A stretch of DNA of 64,000 bases from positions 118,945 to 182,944 of the forward strand of contig NZ_JBLZMW010000009.1 in NCBI RefSeq assembly GCF_048553275.1, in the 5' to 3' direction. A program made the position numbers and the translations under genes. The notes under the pieces were generated by a model. That model was not told the DNA's origin, did no database searches, and worked only from the letters and a program-made list of their open reading frames with translations. Shown here piece by piece: positions 1 to 8,912 of this stretch (positions are counted from its first letter, which is position 1; every line of letters starts with the position of its first letter). The DNA comes from Pacificoceanicola sp048553275 (GTDB taxonomy: Bacteria > Pseudomonadota > Alphaproteobacteria > Rhodobacterales > Rhodobacteraceae).

Positions 1-833
1 AGCGCAGGCCTATAGCGCCCGATGCTCCGATCCTCCCAGGCGGGATCATTGCGCTCGCGCCAATAGACGTCGTCGAAATCGCGGTTCTCCCGGTTCACAT
101 CCCCCCGATCATTCTTGACCAGATAACTGTCGAGCGAGCGCAAGGCGTAGTGGTTCAGCGTCGCGAACCGCCGGGCGCCATGGGCAGGAAACTTGCGGAT
201 GCGGCGCGGCGTCGCGGCAGTCAGGAACTTCGGCGGCACAGGGCGCCCGGACCCATCGCGCCAGTCGGGCCAGCGCGCGCGGGGCAGATCATTGCGAAAA
301 AACGGACGATGCGCGCCGTAGTATTGCAGCGGGAAATCGGCCCGGACGAGCGATTTGACCTCGATCGCACTCTGATCGCACCACAGGTCGGGATTGTGGC
401 TGCGGGTGAACTGCTCGATCACCGGCCGGTCGGCAAAAGCCTCGACCCAGCAATTGGCAAAGAACTGGAAGGTCACGCTGATCGCCTGCGGATCGCCACA
501 GGCCGCGATCAGTGCCGGAATGGTGTGATCGCCGACATGGATATTGAGAAACTCGTCCACATCCGCGATCCAGACCCAATCCGCCGACTTCACCAAGGGC
601 TGCCGCGCCGCATCCTTCAGCGCCTCCATCTGGTAGTTGCGCCCCTCGGCGGGGTTGGGCAGGTGCCGCACACCGCCGCGCGCCGCCAGAGCGTCCAGCA
701 GTGCATCCGTCCCGTCCGTGCAGTCGTTTGAATAAAAGAGAAAATCCGTCACGCCCAGCAGACGGTTGAAGGCGATCCACTCCAACAGGAACGGGCCTTC
801 GTTCTTGACACAGGTCACGGCGGTTATGCGCAT
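1..833 (-). CDS. Glycosyltransferase family 2 protein (partial, C-terminus off window)
   Basis: The frame stays open from an ATG at 833 down to the window edge, giving 277 visible codons. The N-terminus (MRITAVTCVKNEGPFLLEW) and the later CTDGTD and ADVDEFLNI segments match the Glyco_tranf_2_4 type of GT-A glycosyltransferase common in Rhodobacteraceae; DVDEF is the likely metal and nucleotide-sugar binding DXD-like motif. No signal peptide or membrane segment is seen, so it is probably cytoplasmic. The acceptor cannot be told from sequence; surface polysaccharide is the usual guess. It is transcribed divergently from the MoxR gene across a 211-bp gap that shows no obvious motif. The family is fairly certain; the substrate is unknown. 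Confidence 0.8.
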   Translation of the reverse strand, partial: MRITAVTCVKNEGPFLLEWIAFNRLLGVTDFLFYSNDCTDGTDALLDALAARGGVRHLPNPAEGRNYQMEALKDAARQPLVKSADWVWIADVDEFLNIHVGDHTIPALIAACGDPQAISVTFQFFANCWVEAFADRPVIEQFTRSHNPDLWCDQSAIEVKSLVRADFPLQYYGAHRPFFRNDLPRARWPDWRDGSGRPVPPKFLTAATPRRIRKFPAHGARRFATLNHYALRSLDSYLVKNDRGDVNRENRDFDDVYWRERNDPAWEDRSIGRYRPA

Positions 834-1044
834 GGCGGCACTCCCGCGTCTGAAAAGGACATTCTGCTCGTCCGGACACATGATTTGGCTGCGGGGTGAT
901 CCCCGGCTGATTATTGCCACCAAACATCGCACCAAGGGGTCTACGCGTCAATAATAGCGCGCCTTGTTCAATGGCGACTGCGACCTTGGCGCTATTGACC
1001 GCCACGCGCAGGCCGGGCACTCCGTAACGGCAAGGAGGCCCAAG

Positions 1045-1956
1045 ATGCAGCAAATTCCCCAATCGATTGACGAGGTTCAGAGCACCCTGAGCGAGACCGG
1101 CTATGTCTGCGGGCGGGCGCTGGCCACGGTTGTGTTCCTGTCGCTGAAGCTGGGCCGTCCCCTGTTTCTCGAAGGCGAAGCGGGCGTCGGCAAGACCGAG
1201 ATCGCCAAGGCTCTGGCCAAATGCCTCGGTCGGCGTCTGATCCGGCTACAGTGTTACGAAGGGCTGGATGCCTCCTCGGCTGTCTACGAATGGAACTTCC
1301 CGGCGCAGATGATCGCCATCCGCACCGCAGAGGCGCAGGGAAGTGCCGACCGCGACATCCTCAACCATGAACTCTTCGGGCCGGACTTCCTGATCGAGCG
1401 GCCGCTGCTGCAGGCCATGCGGCCGGATGCAAATGGTGCGCCGATCCTCCTCATCGACGAGCTCGACCGCACCGACGAGCCCTTCGAAGCCTTCCTGCTG
1501 GAGGCCCTGAGCGACTTTCAGGTGACGATCCCGGAGATCGGCACCATCGAAGCGCCGGAGCCGCCCATCGTCATTCTCACATCGAACCGCACACGCGAGG
1601 TGCACGACGCCCTCAAACGCCGCTGCCTCTACCACTGGGTCGATTATCCGCAGTTCGACCGGGAGGTGGAAATCCTCAACGCCCGCGCCCCCGAAGTGGC
1701 CGAGAACCTCAGCCGCGAGATCGTCGCCTTCGTCCAATCCCTGCGCACCGAGGACATTTTCAAGAAACCGGGCGTCGCCGAAACCATCGACTGGGCCAAA
1801 TGCCTTCTGGCGCTTGACGTTGTAAACCTCTCGCCGGAGGTCATCAGCGACACGCTCGGCGCGATCCTGAAATATCAGGACGACATTCAGAAGATCCAGG
1901 GCGGCGAAGCGAAGCGCATTCTCGACGAGGTCAAGAAGTCTCTGGATGCAGCCTGA
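1045..1956 (+). CDS. MoxR-family AAA+ ATPase
   Basis: A 303-residue AAA+ ATPase of the MoxR/CoxD type. The Walker A motif GEAGVGKT is at about residues 44-51, Walker B ILLIDELD at about 134-141, and sensor-1 VILTSNRTRE follows. The ATG at 1045 is preferred over an upstream ATG at 964 because it has an AAGGAGG ribosome site at 1032-1038. It is followed 71 bp downstream by a CoxE-like VWA protein. In this family the ATPase and VWA partner act together as a chaperone for assembling or activating a metalloenzyme; in cox operons that is CO dehydrogenase. No such target enzyme lies next to the pair here, so the client is unknown. Confidence 0.9.
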   Translation: MQQIPQSIDEVQSTLSETGYVCGRALATVVFLSLKLGRPLFLEGEAGVGKTEIAKALAKCLGRRLIRLQCYEGLDASSAVYEWNFPAQMIAIRTAEAQGSADRDILNHELFGPDFLIERPLLQAMRPDANGAPILLIDELDRTDEPFEAFLLEALSDFQVTIPEIGTIEAPEPPIVILTSNRTREVHDALKRRCLYHWVDYPQFDREVEILNARAPEVAENLSREIVAFVQSLRTEDIFKKPGVAETIDWAKCLLALDVVNLSPEVISDTLGAILKYQDDIQKIQGGEAKRILDEVKKSLDAA

Positions 1957-1972
1957 TGTTTCTCGTCTGCGC

Positions 1973-2012
1973 AAATATCCCGGGGAGCGCCACAGGCGCG
2001 GGGCAGAGCCCC
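1973..2012. repeat. Dispersed 3'-end repeat, copy 1
   Basis: Lies 17 bp after the moxR stop. It has the core AAATATCCCGGGG, then GGGGCAGAGCCCC, a hairpin-forming block. Three further copies are in the window (near 14379, 36568 and 62810), each just after a stop codon of a plus-strand gene. Its function is not known; it may act in transcription termination or mRNA 3'-end stability. Confidence 0.6.
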
Positions 2013-2027
2013 AAAATGGCCTGAACC

Positions 2028-3278
2028 ATGGCTGAATACATCCCCATAGACATTCCCGAGCACCCGCGGCTCGCGCAGAACATCATTCATTTCGCCCGCG
2101 CGCTGCGCCGGGCCGGGCTTCCGGTTGGTCCTGGCAGGGTGATCGACGCGGTGCGCGCGGTCGAAGCGGCGGGCTTCACCGACCGCATGGATTTCTACTG
2201 GACGCTGCATGCCTGCTTCGTGAACCGCCCCGAGCACCGGGTGGTCTTTGCCCAGATCTTCCGCCTTTACTGGCGCGATCCGCGTTACCTCGAACACATG
2301 ATGAGCATGATGCTGCCTGCGGTGCGCGGGGTTCAGGAGGAAAAGCTGGCCGCCGCAGCCGAGAAACGCGCGGCCCAGGCGCTTTTGGGCGATCACATGC
2401 CCGAGGTGCCGGCTGCCGAGGAGCAGGAACAGGGTGAGCAGATCGAGATCGACGCCTCACAGACCATGTCCGCCGAAGAAAAGCTGCGCACGCTCGATTT
2501 CGAACAGATGTCCACCGAGGAAATCGCCCAGGCGAAGCGCATGATTGCGCGGCTGACGCTGCCGGTGAAACCGATCAAGTCGCGCCGCTCCATGGCCGCG
2601 CCGCGCGGCGCGCGTCTGGATTACCGGCGCACGCTGCGCGATGCGCTGCGCCGGGGCGGTGAGTTGCAGGCGATCCGGCGGGCCAAGCCGCGTCCGCGCT
2701 GGCCCAACCTCGTTGTGCTGTGCGACATTTCCGGCTCGATGAGCCAGTACAGCCGCATGGTGCTGCATTTCCTGCATGCGGTGGCCAATGAAAAGGGCGC
2801 GGGCTGGGCAAAAGTGCACGCCTTCACCTTCGGCACGCAGCTCACCAACATCACCCGCCATCTCGCCACCCGCGACGTCGATGCGGCGTTGAAGGCTGCA
2901 GGCGCGGAAGCGCAGGATTGGGCGGGCGGCACGCGCATCGGACAGTGTCTGCATCAATTCAATCGCGACTGGTCGCGCCGGGTCATGGGGCAGGGCGCGG
3001 TGGTCTTGCTCATCACCGACGGGCTGGACCGCGACGACGCCGGGGCGCTGGAGAAGGAAATGGAGCGGTTGCACCTGTCCGCCCGTCGCCTGATATGGCT
3101 GAATCCGCTGCTGCGGTGGGATGGGTTTGCGCCAAAGGCGACCGGCATTCGTGCGATGCTGCCGCACGTACACAGCTTTCGCGCGGGCCACTCGATCGCT
3201 TCTCTGGAAGACCTCGCGGAGGCCATTTCGCGGCCCGATGACATGGGCGAGAAAGCCCGCCTGATGCAGCTGCTCTAG
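2028..3278 (+). CDS. CoxE-like VWA domain protein
   Basis: A 416-residue protein with a C-terminal von Willebrand factor A domain. The MIDAS motif DISGSMS is at about residues 234-240, within VVLCDISGSMSQYSRM. The N-terminal half is helical and charged and matches the CoxE/VWA-containing CoxE-like family. It has no signal peptide. It is the partner of the upstream MoxR ATPase; such pairs insert or mature metal cofactors, with CoxD/CoxE of CO dehydrogenase as the known example. The two genes are probably one transcript, separated only by a dispersed repeat element. Confidence 0.88.
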   Translation: MAEYIPIDIPEHPRLAQNIIHFARALRRAGLPVGPGRVIDAVRAVEAAGFTDRMDFYWTLHACFVNRPEHRVVFAQIFRLYWRDPRYLEHMMSMMLPAVRGVQEEKLAAAAEKRAAQALLGDHMPEVPAAEEQEQGEQIEIDASQTMSAEEKLRTLDFEQMSTEEIAQAKRMIARLTLPVKPIKSRRSMAAPRGARLDYRRTLRDALRRGGELQAIRRAKPRPRWPNLVVLCDISGSMSQYSRMVLHFLHAVANEKGAGWAKVHAFTFGTQLTNITRHLATRDVDAALKAAGAEAQDWAGGTRIGQCLHQFNRDWSRRVMGQGAVVLLITDGLDRDDAGALEKEMERLHLSARRLIWLNPLLRWDGFAPKATGIRAMLPHVHSFRAGHSIASLEDLAEAISRPDDMGEKARLMQLL

Positions 3279-3401
3279 GCGGTTCCTCGCCTGAGGATCG
3301 GCGGTATGGCGCCGGGGCAGGGCACGCCCATGCAACCGGACCGCGCCGTGATGCGTTTCTTCCTCAAGCCCCTCCTGCGGGCATCGAAAAGAGGAAACGC
3401 T

Positions 3402-5201
3402 ATGAAACAAACGCTGCTTGCAACCGCATCCGCCGTCGCCCTGGTCCTGTCCGGTGCCGCACCGGCGCAGGCCCAGAGTGCCCAGCCCGGCGGTCTTCTG
3501 GATTCTCTGACCAGCCTCGACCAGATGAGCGATGAGCAATTGGATCAGCTGGTTCGTCTTTGCGAAGAAAAGGGTCAGCTGCCGGGACAGTTGAGCTGCG
3601 ACGCCGTCACCGATGCAATGAGCACGCGCGGCGCTGCCCAGTCCGGGCAGGCCGAGGCCGCCCAATCGCCTGAAACGCCTGCTGCCGATCCTTCCGCTGA
3701 AACCGCTTCGGAAAACCCACCGACCCCGGAGGCACCGGTTGCAGAGGCCCCGGCCGAGCAGACCGAGCCGGAAACGCCGGTTGCAGAGGCTCCCGCTGAG
3801 CAGCCTGAACCGGAAACCCCTGCGGCTGAGGCTCCGACTGCCGAGGTCGAGCCTGAAACACCCGTCGTCGATGCTCCGGCTGCAGAGGTTGAGCCGGAAG
3901 CGCCCGTTGCCGAGGCTCCGGCTGACCCCGCACCGGAGGCACCCGCCGTCACGGAGTCCGTGAGACCGCCGGTCAAGGAGCCCGCCGAGAGCGCGGCAGA
4001 CACAGCCGCACCCGCACCGGATCAGTCCATTGCCGATGCGCCTGACGCGGTGCAGCCGAACACGACCCCGGAGGATGTCGAGGCGATTGTGCGCGAATTG
4101 AGCGGACAGGAGCAGGCCGATGCCGTATCCCGCGATTCCGATCGTCCAGCGGCCGCGGCGGCCTCGGGTGATGGCGCTTCGGATGCGGCCGAGCCTGAGA
4201 TGACCGAGGAGCAGGTGAGCGAGGACGACGTGCGCCGCTCGACCGAGGATTTCGTCACCAATGTTCTGACAGGCAAGCTCACCCCCGAAGCGGGCGAACG
4301 TGATGATGACAGCGGCAATGATACCGCGCGCACCATTGCCGGTGCTGCGCTGCTTGGACTCGGAGCGGCGGCTCTGGCGGATATTCTGAACGATGGGGAC
4401 CGCGTCGTGTCCAACAGCGGCGACCGGGTGGTCGTCGAGAGCGATGGGCAACTGCGGGTTCTGCGTAACGACGATGCGCTGCTGCGCCGTCCGGGCGCCG
4501 ATGTGCAGACCTATCGCTATGACGATGGCTCCACGCGCAATGTCGTGACCTATGAGGACGGCACCGTGGTCGAAACCATCCGCGCCGCTGATGGCCGGGT
4601 GCTGCGCCGTGCGAGAACGCTGGCCGATGGCACGGAGGTCGTGCTGTTCGACGACACCCTCGAAAGCGAACAGGTTGTGGTGAACGAGCTGCCGCAGGTG
4701 GGTGAGCGCAATACCGTCAACTTCCGCGAGGTCGCAGCCGACGAACTGGCTGCCGCGCTTGCCGCGCAGGAGCCCGAAACTGTCGGTCGCCGTTTCTCAC
4801 TGAACCAGGTTCGGAACATCGACGCGGTGCGTCGTCTTGTGCCGGAAATCAGTGTTGATACGATCAATTTCCAGACCAATTCCGCCGCGATCCGGGCCGA
4901 GGAAGCCGAGGAACTGGCCGAGCTCGGCAATGCCATGCGCCGGTTGATCGAGCGCAACCCCGGTGAGGTATTCCTGGTCGAGGGCCACACGGATGCGGTC
5001 GGCCAATACAGCTACAACCTTGCCCTGTCGGATCGGCGGGCGGAGAGCGTGGCACTGGCCTTGACGGAGTATTTCCAGGTTCCGCCGGAAAACATGGTCC
5101 TGCAGGGCTATGGCGAGACCGATCTGCTCGTCGAGACAGAGGATGCGGAACGGGTGAACCGCCGCGCGGCGGTACGCCGGATCACGCCCTTGCTGAACTG
5201 A
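3402..5201 (+). CDS. OmpA-family outer membrane protein with acidic repeat region
   Basis: A 599-residue exported protein. Residues 1-25 (MKQTLLATASAVALVLSGAA, then PAQAQ) form a clear signal peptide, which fixes the start at 3402; an AAAAGAGG ribosome site lies upstream. Residues about 112-181 carry five 14-residue repeats of the PVAEAPAEQTEPET type, giving a Pro/Glu/Ala-rich spacer. A short hydrophobic AGAALLGLGAAALADIL segment and an RcnB-like acidic stretch follow. The last 110 residues are an OmpA C-terminal peptidoglycan-binding domain (NFQTNSAAI, VEGHTDAVG, LSDRRAESV, NRRAAVRR). Likely role: linking envelope and cell wall. A rho-independent terminator follows the stop. Confidence 0.88.
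   Translation: MKQTLLATASAVALVLSGAAPAQAQSAQPGGLLDSLTSLDQMSDEQLDQLVRLCEEKGQLPGQLSCDAVTDAMSTRGAAQSGQAEAAQSPETPAADPSAETASENPPTPEAPVAEAPAEQTEPETPVAEAPAEQPEPETPAAEAPTAEVEPETPVVDAPAAEVEPEAPVAEAPADPAPEAPAVTESVRPPVKEPAESAADTAAPAPDQSIADAPDAVQPNTTPEDVEAIVRELSGQEQADAVSRDSDRPAAAAASGDGASDAAEPEMTEEQVSEDDVRRSTEDFVTNVLTGKLTPEAGERDDDSGNDTARTIAGAALLGLGAAALADILNDGDRVVSNSGDRVVVESDGQLRVLRNDDALLRRPGADVQTYRYDDGSTRNVVTYEDGTVVETIRAADGRVLRRARTLADGTEVVLFDDTLESEQVVVNELPQVGERNTVNFREVAADELAAALAAQEPETVGRRFSLNQVRNIDAVRRLVPEISVDTINFQTNSAAIRAEEAEELAELGNAMRRLIERNPGEVFLVEGHTDAVGQYSYNLALSDRRAESVALALTEYFQVPPENMVLQGYGETDLLVETEDAERVNRRAAVRRITPLLN
3735..3943 (+). repeat. Five in-frame 42-bp repeats in the OmpA-family gene
   Basis: Five consecutive 14-codon units, with consensus P-V-A-E-A-P-A-E-x-x-E-P-E-T, encode an acidic proline-rich spacer. 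The copies have diverged in sequence but keep the same length, so the array is old rather than a recent slippage product. Confidence 0.8.
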
Positions 5202-5240
5202 GTTCCAACGGCCTTCTGCCGTCTTCGTGAAAAGGGAATG

Positions 5241-5270
5241 ACCGGCGCCCGTCCTGTGGCGCCGGTTTTT
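5241..5270 (+). terminator. Rho-independent terminator of the OmpA-family gene
   Basis: A perfect 9-bp stem, ACCGGCGCC (5241-5249) with GGCGCCGGT (5258-5266), an 8-nt loop, then a T run. It sits 40 bp after the OmpA-family stop. Confidence 0.85.
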
Positions 5271-5340
5271 CCGTGTCCCTGCGTTTGGGAGCGCGCGGCG
5301 TGGCGCATGACCATCGCGCGCCACAATCCCGTGCAAGCTG

Positions 5341-5369
5341 AAAACGGCCGCCCGATTGGGGCGGCCGTT
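5341..5369 (-). terminator. Rho-independent terminator of the VPLPA-CTERM gene
   Basis: A 10-bp stem, AACGGCCGCC (5343-5352) with GGCGGCCGTT (5360-5369). On the minus strand it ends in TTTT, 18 bp past the stop of the VPLPA-CTERM gene. Confidence 0.75.
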
Positions 5370-5386
5370 GCGGTTTTGCATTTGGC

Positions 5387-6067
5387 TCAGGCTTTGCGGC
5401 GGCGGGCGGCGGCGAGGCCGCCAAGACCGACGATGAGCATCCAGCCTGCGGCGGGCAGGGGCACCTCGGGTGCAGCGGCGGCGCCTGCGGTGAAATAGCC
5501 GACCCCGGTATTGCTCTCGAAAGCGCCGATGATGCTCGATGCCGTGGCTATGCCCTGGAAACCGAAGAAGTTGGCAATTGACCCGCCGGACCCGAGCGAG
5601 CCGTCTTCGGCATAGAAATAGTTGAAGACGGTGTCCGTGCCTGCCACCGACGCGAAACTGCCGAATACCTCTTGAAAGGTTGCCTCTCCGTAGCTGGTCT
5701 CGACGGTTTCCGTGGCCCAATTCGCAGCGGTGATTGCCATCGTGTTGTAGCAGATCTGGCTATAGTCCGGGTTGGTGGTCGCGTTCGCGCAGGATCCGCC
5801 GAACCCACCATTCAGAGTCGGAATGGTGTCGATGTTGGACACACCAAAGCCTAGCAAGTCTGCACGTCCGGCGCCGGTGATGCCGTTGCTGACATTGTAG
5901 GTGCCGGTGGAACCCACGACGCTTTCAGCGACGTTTACGCTGCCGCCGACCCCGACCAGGGTGTTGCCCGCCGCGTCAAAGGCGGTGATTGTGGCCGCAG
6001 AAGACGCACCCGCCATGAAAACGGCAGTGGTGGCAGCTGTCGTAATTGCCCAGTATTTCAAAGTCAT
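5387..6067 (-). CDS. VPLPA-CTERM sorting domain protein
   Basis: A 226-residue secreted protein. The N-terminus (MTLKYWAITTAATTAVFMAG, then ASSA) is a signal peptide. The C-terminus has the tripartite sorting signal: VPLPAAG, a hydrophobic helix (WMLIVGLGGLAA) and an ARRRKA basic tail. This is the VPLPA-CTERM variant of PEP-CTERM signals, processed by an exosortase in Rhodobacteraceae and often linked with exopolysaccharide. The middle is Gly/Ser/Asn-rich with two cysteine-containing segments and matches no enzyme I recognise. No exosortase is encoded in the window, so processing must be done by a gene elsewhere. Confidence 0.88.
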   Translation of the reverse strand: MTLKYWAITTAATTAVFMAGASSAATITAFDAAGNTLVGVGGSVNVAESVVGSTGTYNVSNGITGAGRADLLGFGVSNIDTIPTLNGGFGGSCANATTNPDYSQICYNTMAITAANWATETVETSYGEATFQEVFGSFASVAGTDTVFNYFYAEDGSLGSGGSIANFFGFQGIATASSIIGAFESNTGVGYFTAGAAAAPEVPLPAAGWMLIVGLGGLAAARRRKA

Positions 6068-6214
6068 GAATAGCTCCTGTAAAAGTTAATTCCGGAAGAC
6101 TACACAATCTTGACGCGTTTGGGAATGCGGACTTTCTCTCTATCTGATCCGGACCGTGCACCCGGTGGGATTTGACCGCGCCTCGCCTGTCCAATCCCGA
6201 AACAAGCGGTTTGC

Positions 6215-7825
6215 CTATTGCAGCATCTCTTTGGTCGCCGTCAGGGTCACATCCGGATAATCCCGTTCGATCCGGTCGATGTCCCATTGCAGTCGCGTCA
6301 GGTAAACCACGTCGCCGTCATGGTCATAGCTGATGTGCTGTTTGTTGGCGTTGATAAATTTGTCCACGGCCAGTTTGTCGCCATTGACCCAGCGCGCGGA
6401 GGTGAACTGCGAGGCGTCAAAGCGCACCGGCAGGCCATATTCCAGCTCGATCCGGCTGCCCAGCACTTCGAATTGCAGCGCTCCGACGACGCCGACGATG
6501 AAGCCGGAGCCGATCATCGGTTTGAAGACCTTGGCCGCGCCTTCCTCGGCGAATTGCATCAGCGCCTTTTCAAGGTGCTTGGCCTTCATCGGGTCCCCTG
6601 CGCGGACCGTTTGCAGCAGTTCCGGCGCGAAGGAGGGGATGCCCGTGGCCTTCAGCGCTTCGCCCTCGGTCAGCGTGTCGCCAATGCGCAGCTGGCCGTG
6701 GTTGGGGATGCCGATGATGTCACCGGCCCAGGCCTCTTCGGCCAGTTCGCGGTCGGAGGCGAGGAAGAGCACCGGGTTGGAGATCGCCATGGGCTTTTTC
6801 GTGCGCACATGGGTCAGCTTCATGCCGCGTTTGAAATGCCCGGAGGCAAGGCGCACAAAGGCGACGCGGTCGCGGTGCTTGGGGTCCATATTGGCCTGCA
6901 CCTTGAAGACGAAGCCCGCGACCTTGGTTTCCTCGGGTGCGATTTCGCGTGGGCTGGCCTTCTGCGGCTGCGGCTCGGGGCCATAGGTGCCGATGCCCTT
7001 CATCAGCTCCTGCACGCCAAAGCTGTTGATCGCGGAGCCAAACCAGATCGGCGTCATGTGCCCTTCGAGCACCGATTGCGGATCGAGCGTGGGCAACAGT
7101 TCGCGGGCCATTTCGACCTCTTCGCGCAGCTGCTCCAGCATCGCCGCCGGGATGTGATCGGCAAGGCGCGGATCATCCAGACCGTCAAGCTTGATCGATT
7201 CCGCCACCACGTTGCGGTCGGCCCGGTCCATCAGTTCGAGCCGGTCGTTCAGCATGTCATAGGTGCCGAGGAAATCACGGCCCATGCCGATCGGCCAGGA
7301 TGCCGGGGTCACGTCGATGGCGAGGTTTTCCTGAATCTCGTCGATGATCTCGAAGGTGTCGCGAGCCTCGCGGTCCATCTTGTTGCAGAAGGTCAGGATC
7401 GGCAGATCGCGCAGGCGGCAAACCTCGAAAAGCTTCTGGGTCTGGCTTTCCACGCCTTTCGCGCCGTCGATCACCATCACCGCCGCGTCCACCGCCGTCA
7501 GGGTGCGGTAGGTGTCTTCGGAGAAGTCCGAGTGGCCGGGGGTGTCGACGAGGTTGAAGCGGAAATCCTTGTCGCCGGTCTTGAAATCGAACGACATGGC
7601 GGAGGCAGATACAGAAATGCCCCGGTCCTTCTCCATTTGCATGAAGTCCGAGCGCGTGCGCCGCGCCTCGCCCTTGGCACGCACCTGTCCGGCCATCTGG
7701 ATGGCACCCCCATAAAGGAGGAACTTTTCCGTCAGCGTGGTCTTGCCGGCGTCCGGGTGCGAGATGATCGCAAAAGTCCGGCGGCGGGCGATTTCGGCGG
7801 GAAGGGCGGGACGGTTGTCAAGCAT
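6215..7825 (-). CDS. prfC: Peptide chain release factor 3
   Basis: A 536-residue translational GTPase that recycles RF1/RF2 from the ribosome after termination. G1 is HPDAGKTT (about residues 23-30), G3 is DTPGH (about 97) and G4 is NKMD (about 150), followed by the RF3 domain II and C-terminal domain. Length and motifs fit RF3 and not EF-G. The ATG at 7825 is preferred over one 12 codons upstream because conservation begins at LPAEIARRRTFAIISHP and a GGGAG site precedes it. It is a single-gene unit. Confidence 0.97.
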   Translation of the reverse strand: MLDNRPALPAEIARRRTFAIISHPDAGKTTLTEKFLLYGGAIQMAGQVRAKGEARRTRSDFMQMEKDRGISVSASAMSFDFKTGDKDFRFNLVDTPGHSDFSEDTYRTLTAVDAAVMVIDGAKGVESQTQKLFEVCRLRDLPILTFCNKMDREARDTFEIIDEIQENLAIDVTPASWPIGMGRDFLGTYDMLNDRLELMDRADRNVVAESIKLDGLDDPRLADHIPAAMLEQLREEVEMARELLPTLDPQSVLEGHMTPIWFGSAINSFGVQELMKGIGTYGPEPQPQKASPREIAPEETKVAGFVFKVQANMDPKHRDRVAFVRLASGHFKRGMKLTHVRTKKPMAISNPVLFLASDRELAEEAWAGDIIGIPNHGQLRIGDTLTEGEALKATGIPSFAPELLQTVRAGDPMKAKHLEKALMQFAEEGAAKVFKPMIGSGFIVGVVGALQFEVLGSRIELEYGLPVRFDASQFTSARWVNGDKLAVDKFINANKQHISYDHDGDVVYLTRLQWDIDRIERDYPDVTLTATKEMLQ

Positions 7826-8003
7826 GGCGCTCCCGTTACAGCGAAACGAAGAAGGGGGCAATGTGTCTCGGCGGCATCGTTGATCAGCGGGCGCGGAAGA
7901 CGCGGGAAAACGGTCTCAATTGTATGGACAGGAAGGGCGGTTTTTTGCAGCATGGCTGACAACACAGACATATCGGATAAGCATTTGAAGGAGTTTTCCA
8001 ATT

Positions 8004-8591
8004 ATGGCCAAGGTGGTTCGCGCCAAACAGGATTTCGACGTCGACAAACGGGATGATCGCATCACGGTGACCTATCATTCGGTCAACAGGTTGCGTTTTA
8101 CCCTCATGACCATGGCTTTGTTCGTTCTGTTCTTCGCCGCCGCTATCAGCGGCGTTATGGCGCTTATTTCCGGTCTCGACAGTGGGCGTGATGCTGAGGA
8201 AGTCTTTCAAGTGACCATTACGGTTTTCGTTATTTCGATTGTTGCTTCGTGGTTGGCCTATCGCTGGGGGAACAAGAAGCTGCCCCGAAGGATCGTTGTC
8301 GATCGTGATGGCGTGACCAAGGATAACAAAACCTACATCTTCGGCGATATCGACGATATTGGCTGGCAATTCGGAAACGAAGGGACGACCCTGATCACAA
8401 GCCAGGCGCAGGCCGCCGGGATGGACATGCAACGGACGATATCCGGCATTGTGTATCTGACCTACGGAAACAAGAAGGTCACGCTCTTGTCCGGCCTTGG
8501 CGAGCGCGAGACGGAACGCGCCTTCGAAGTCTTGCGGGGAGCAATGAACGACATGGGCGCCAGTTTCGGCGAAACAAAGACGACGGCCTGA
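8004..8591 (+). CDS. Conserved hypothetical membrane protein
   Basis: A 195-residue protein with two adjacent transmembrane segments at about residues 32-55 (FTLMTMALFVLFFAAAISG) and 70-87 (VTITVFVISIVASWLAY). A soluble C-terminal domain of about 100 residues (RIVVDRDGVTKDNKTYIFGD) resembles PH-like or YcxB-type folded tails. An AAGGAG ribosome site at 7988-7993 supports the start. Coding sequence is less GC-rich than its neighbours in places. No function is recognised; it is transcribed divergently from prfC. Confidence 0.75.
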   Translation: MAKVVRAKQDFDVDKRDDRITVTYHSVNRLRFTLMTMALFVLFFAAAISGVMALISGLDSGRDAEEVFQVTITVFVISIVASWLAYRWGNKKLPRRIVVDRDGVTKDNKTYIFGDIDDIGWQFGNEGTTLITSQAQAAGMDMQRTISGIVYLTYGNKKVTLLSGLGERETERAFEVLRGAMNDMGASFGETKTTA

Positions 8592-8912
8592 GGTTTGCGC
8601 TGCCAAGAGCGGCATGAAACCGAATGAGGCTTGGACGGGCATGCCGGAGTTCGGGTGGTGGCGCGGCTCCGACCCAAGGCCGCCGCCGCGGGATTGAAAA
8701 CTGCGCCGGGGGATGCCCTCGCAGCGGGGTTGACGATGCGGCAACCTGTGGTTCCGGCGCATCTGCTGCGGACAAAGCGGCGCGGGCTACTGTACTTTTC
8801 GATGTATTACAGCGTTAACTTCTGCCCGATTGCCCGCAACACGGGGTACCGGAGGCCAACTTCGGACCTGTAACGCGTCGCGGCCACGTGAGGCAGAGTA
8901 GAGGAGTATCCC
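8592..8912. other. 321-bp gap with no supported feature
   Basis: Short frames occur here but none has a ribosome site together with protein-like composition. No hairpin terminator, repeat or RNA gene was seen. It presumably holds the promoter of the downstream ATP-grasp gene. Confidence 0.5.

Noticed and set aside
289..1062. A 257-codon minus-strand frame over the left-edge glycosyltransferase
   Set aside because: It is in a different frame from the recognisable glycosyltransferase (start at 833) and matches nothing.
1045..3278. Carbon monoxide dehydrogenase (cox) operon
   Set aside because: Only the CoxD/CoxE-like pair is present; no CoxL, CoxM or CoxS subunit is nearby.
6218..8056. A 612-codon plus-strand frame antisense to prfC
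   Set aside because: Arg/His/Gly/Ala-rich composition with no domain; it is a shadow of the high-GC prfC reading frame.
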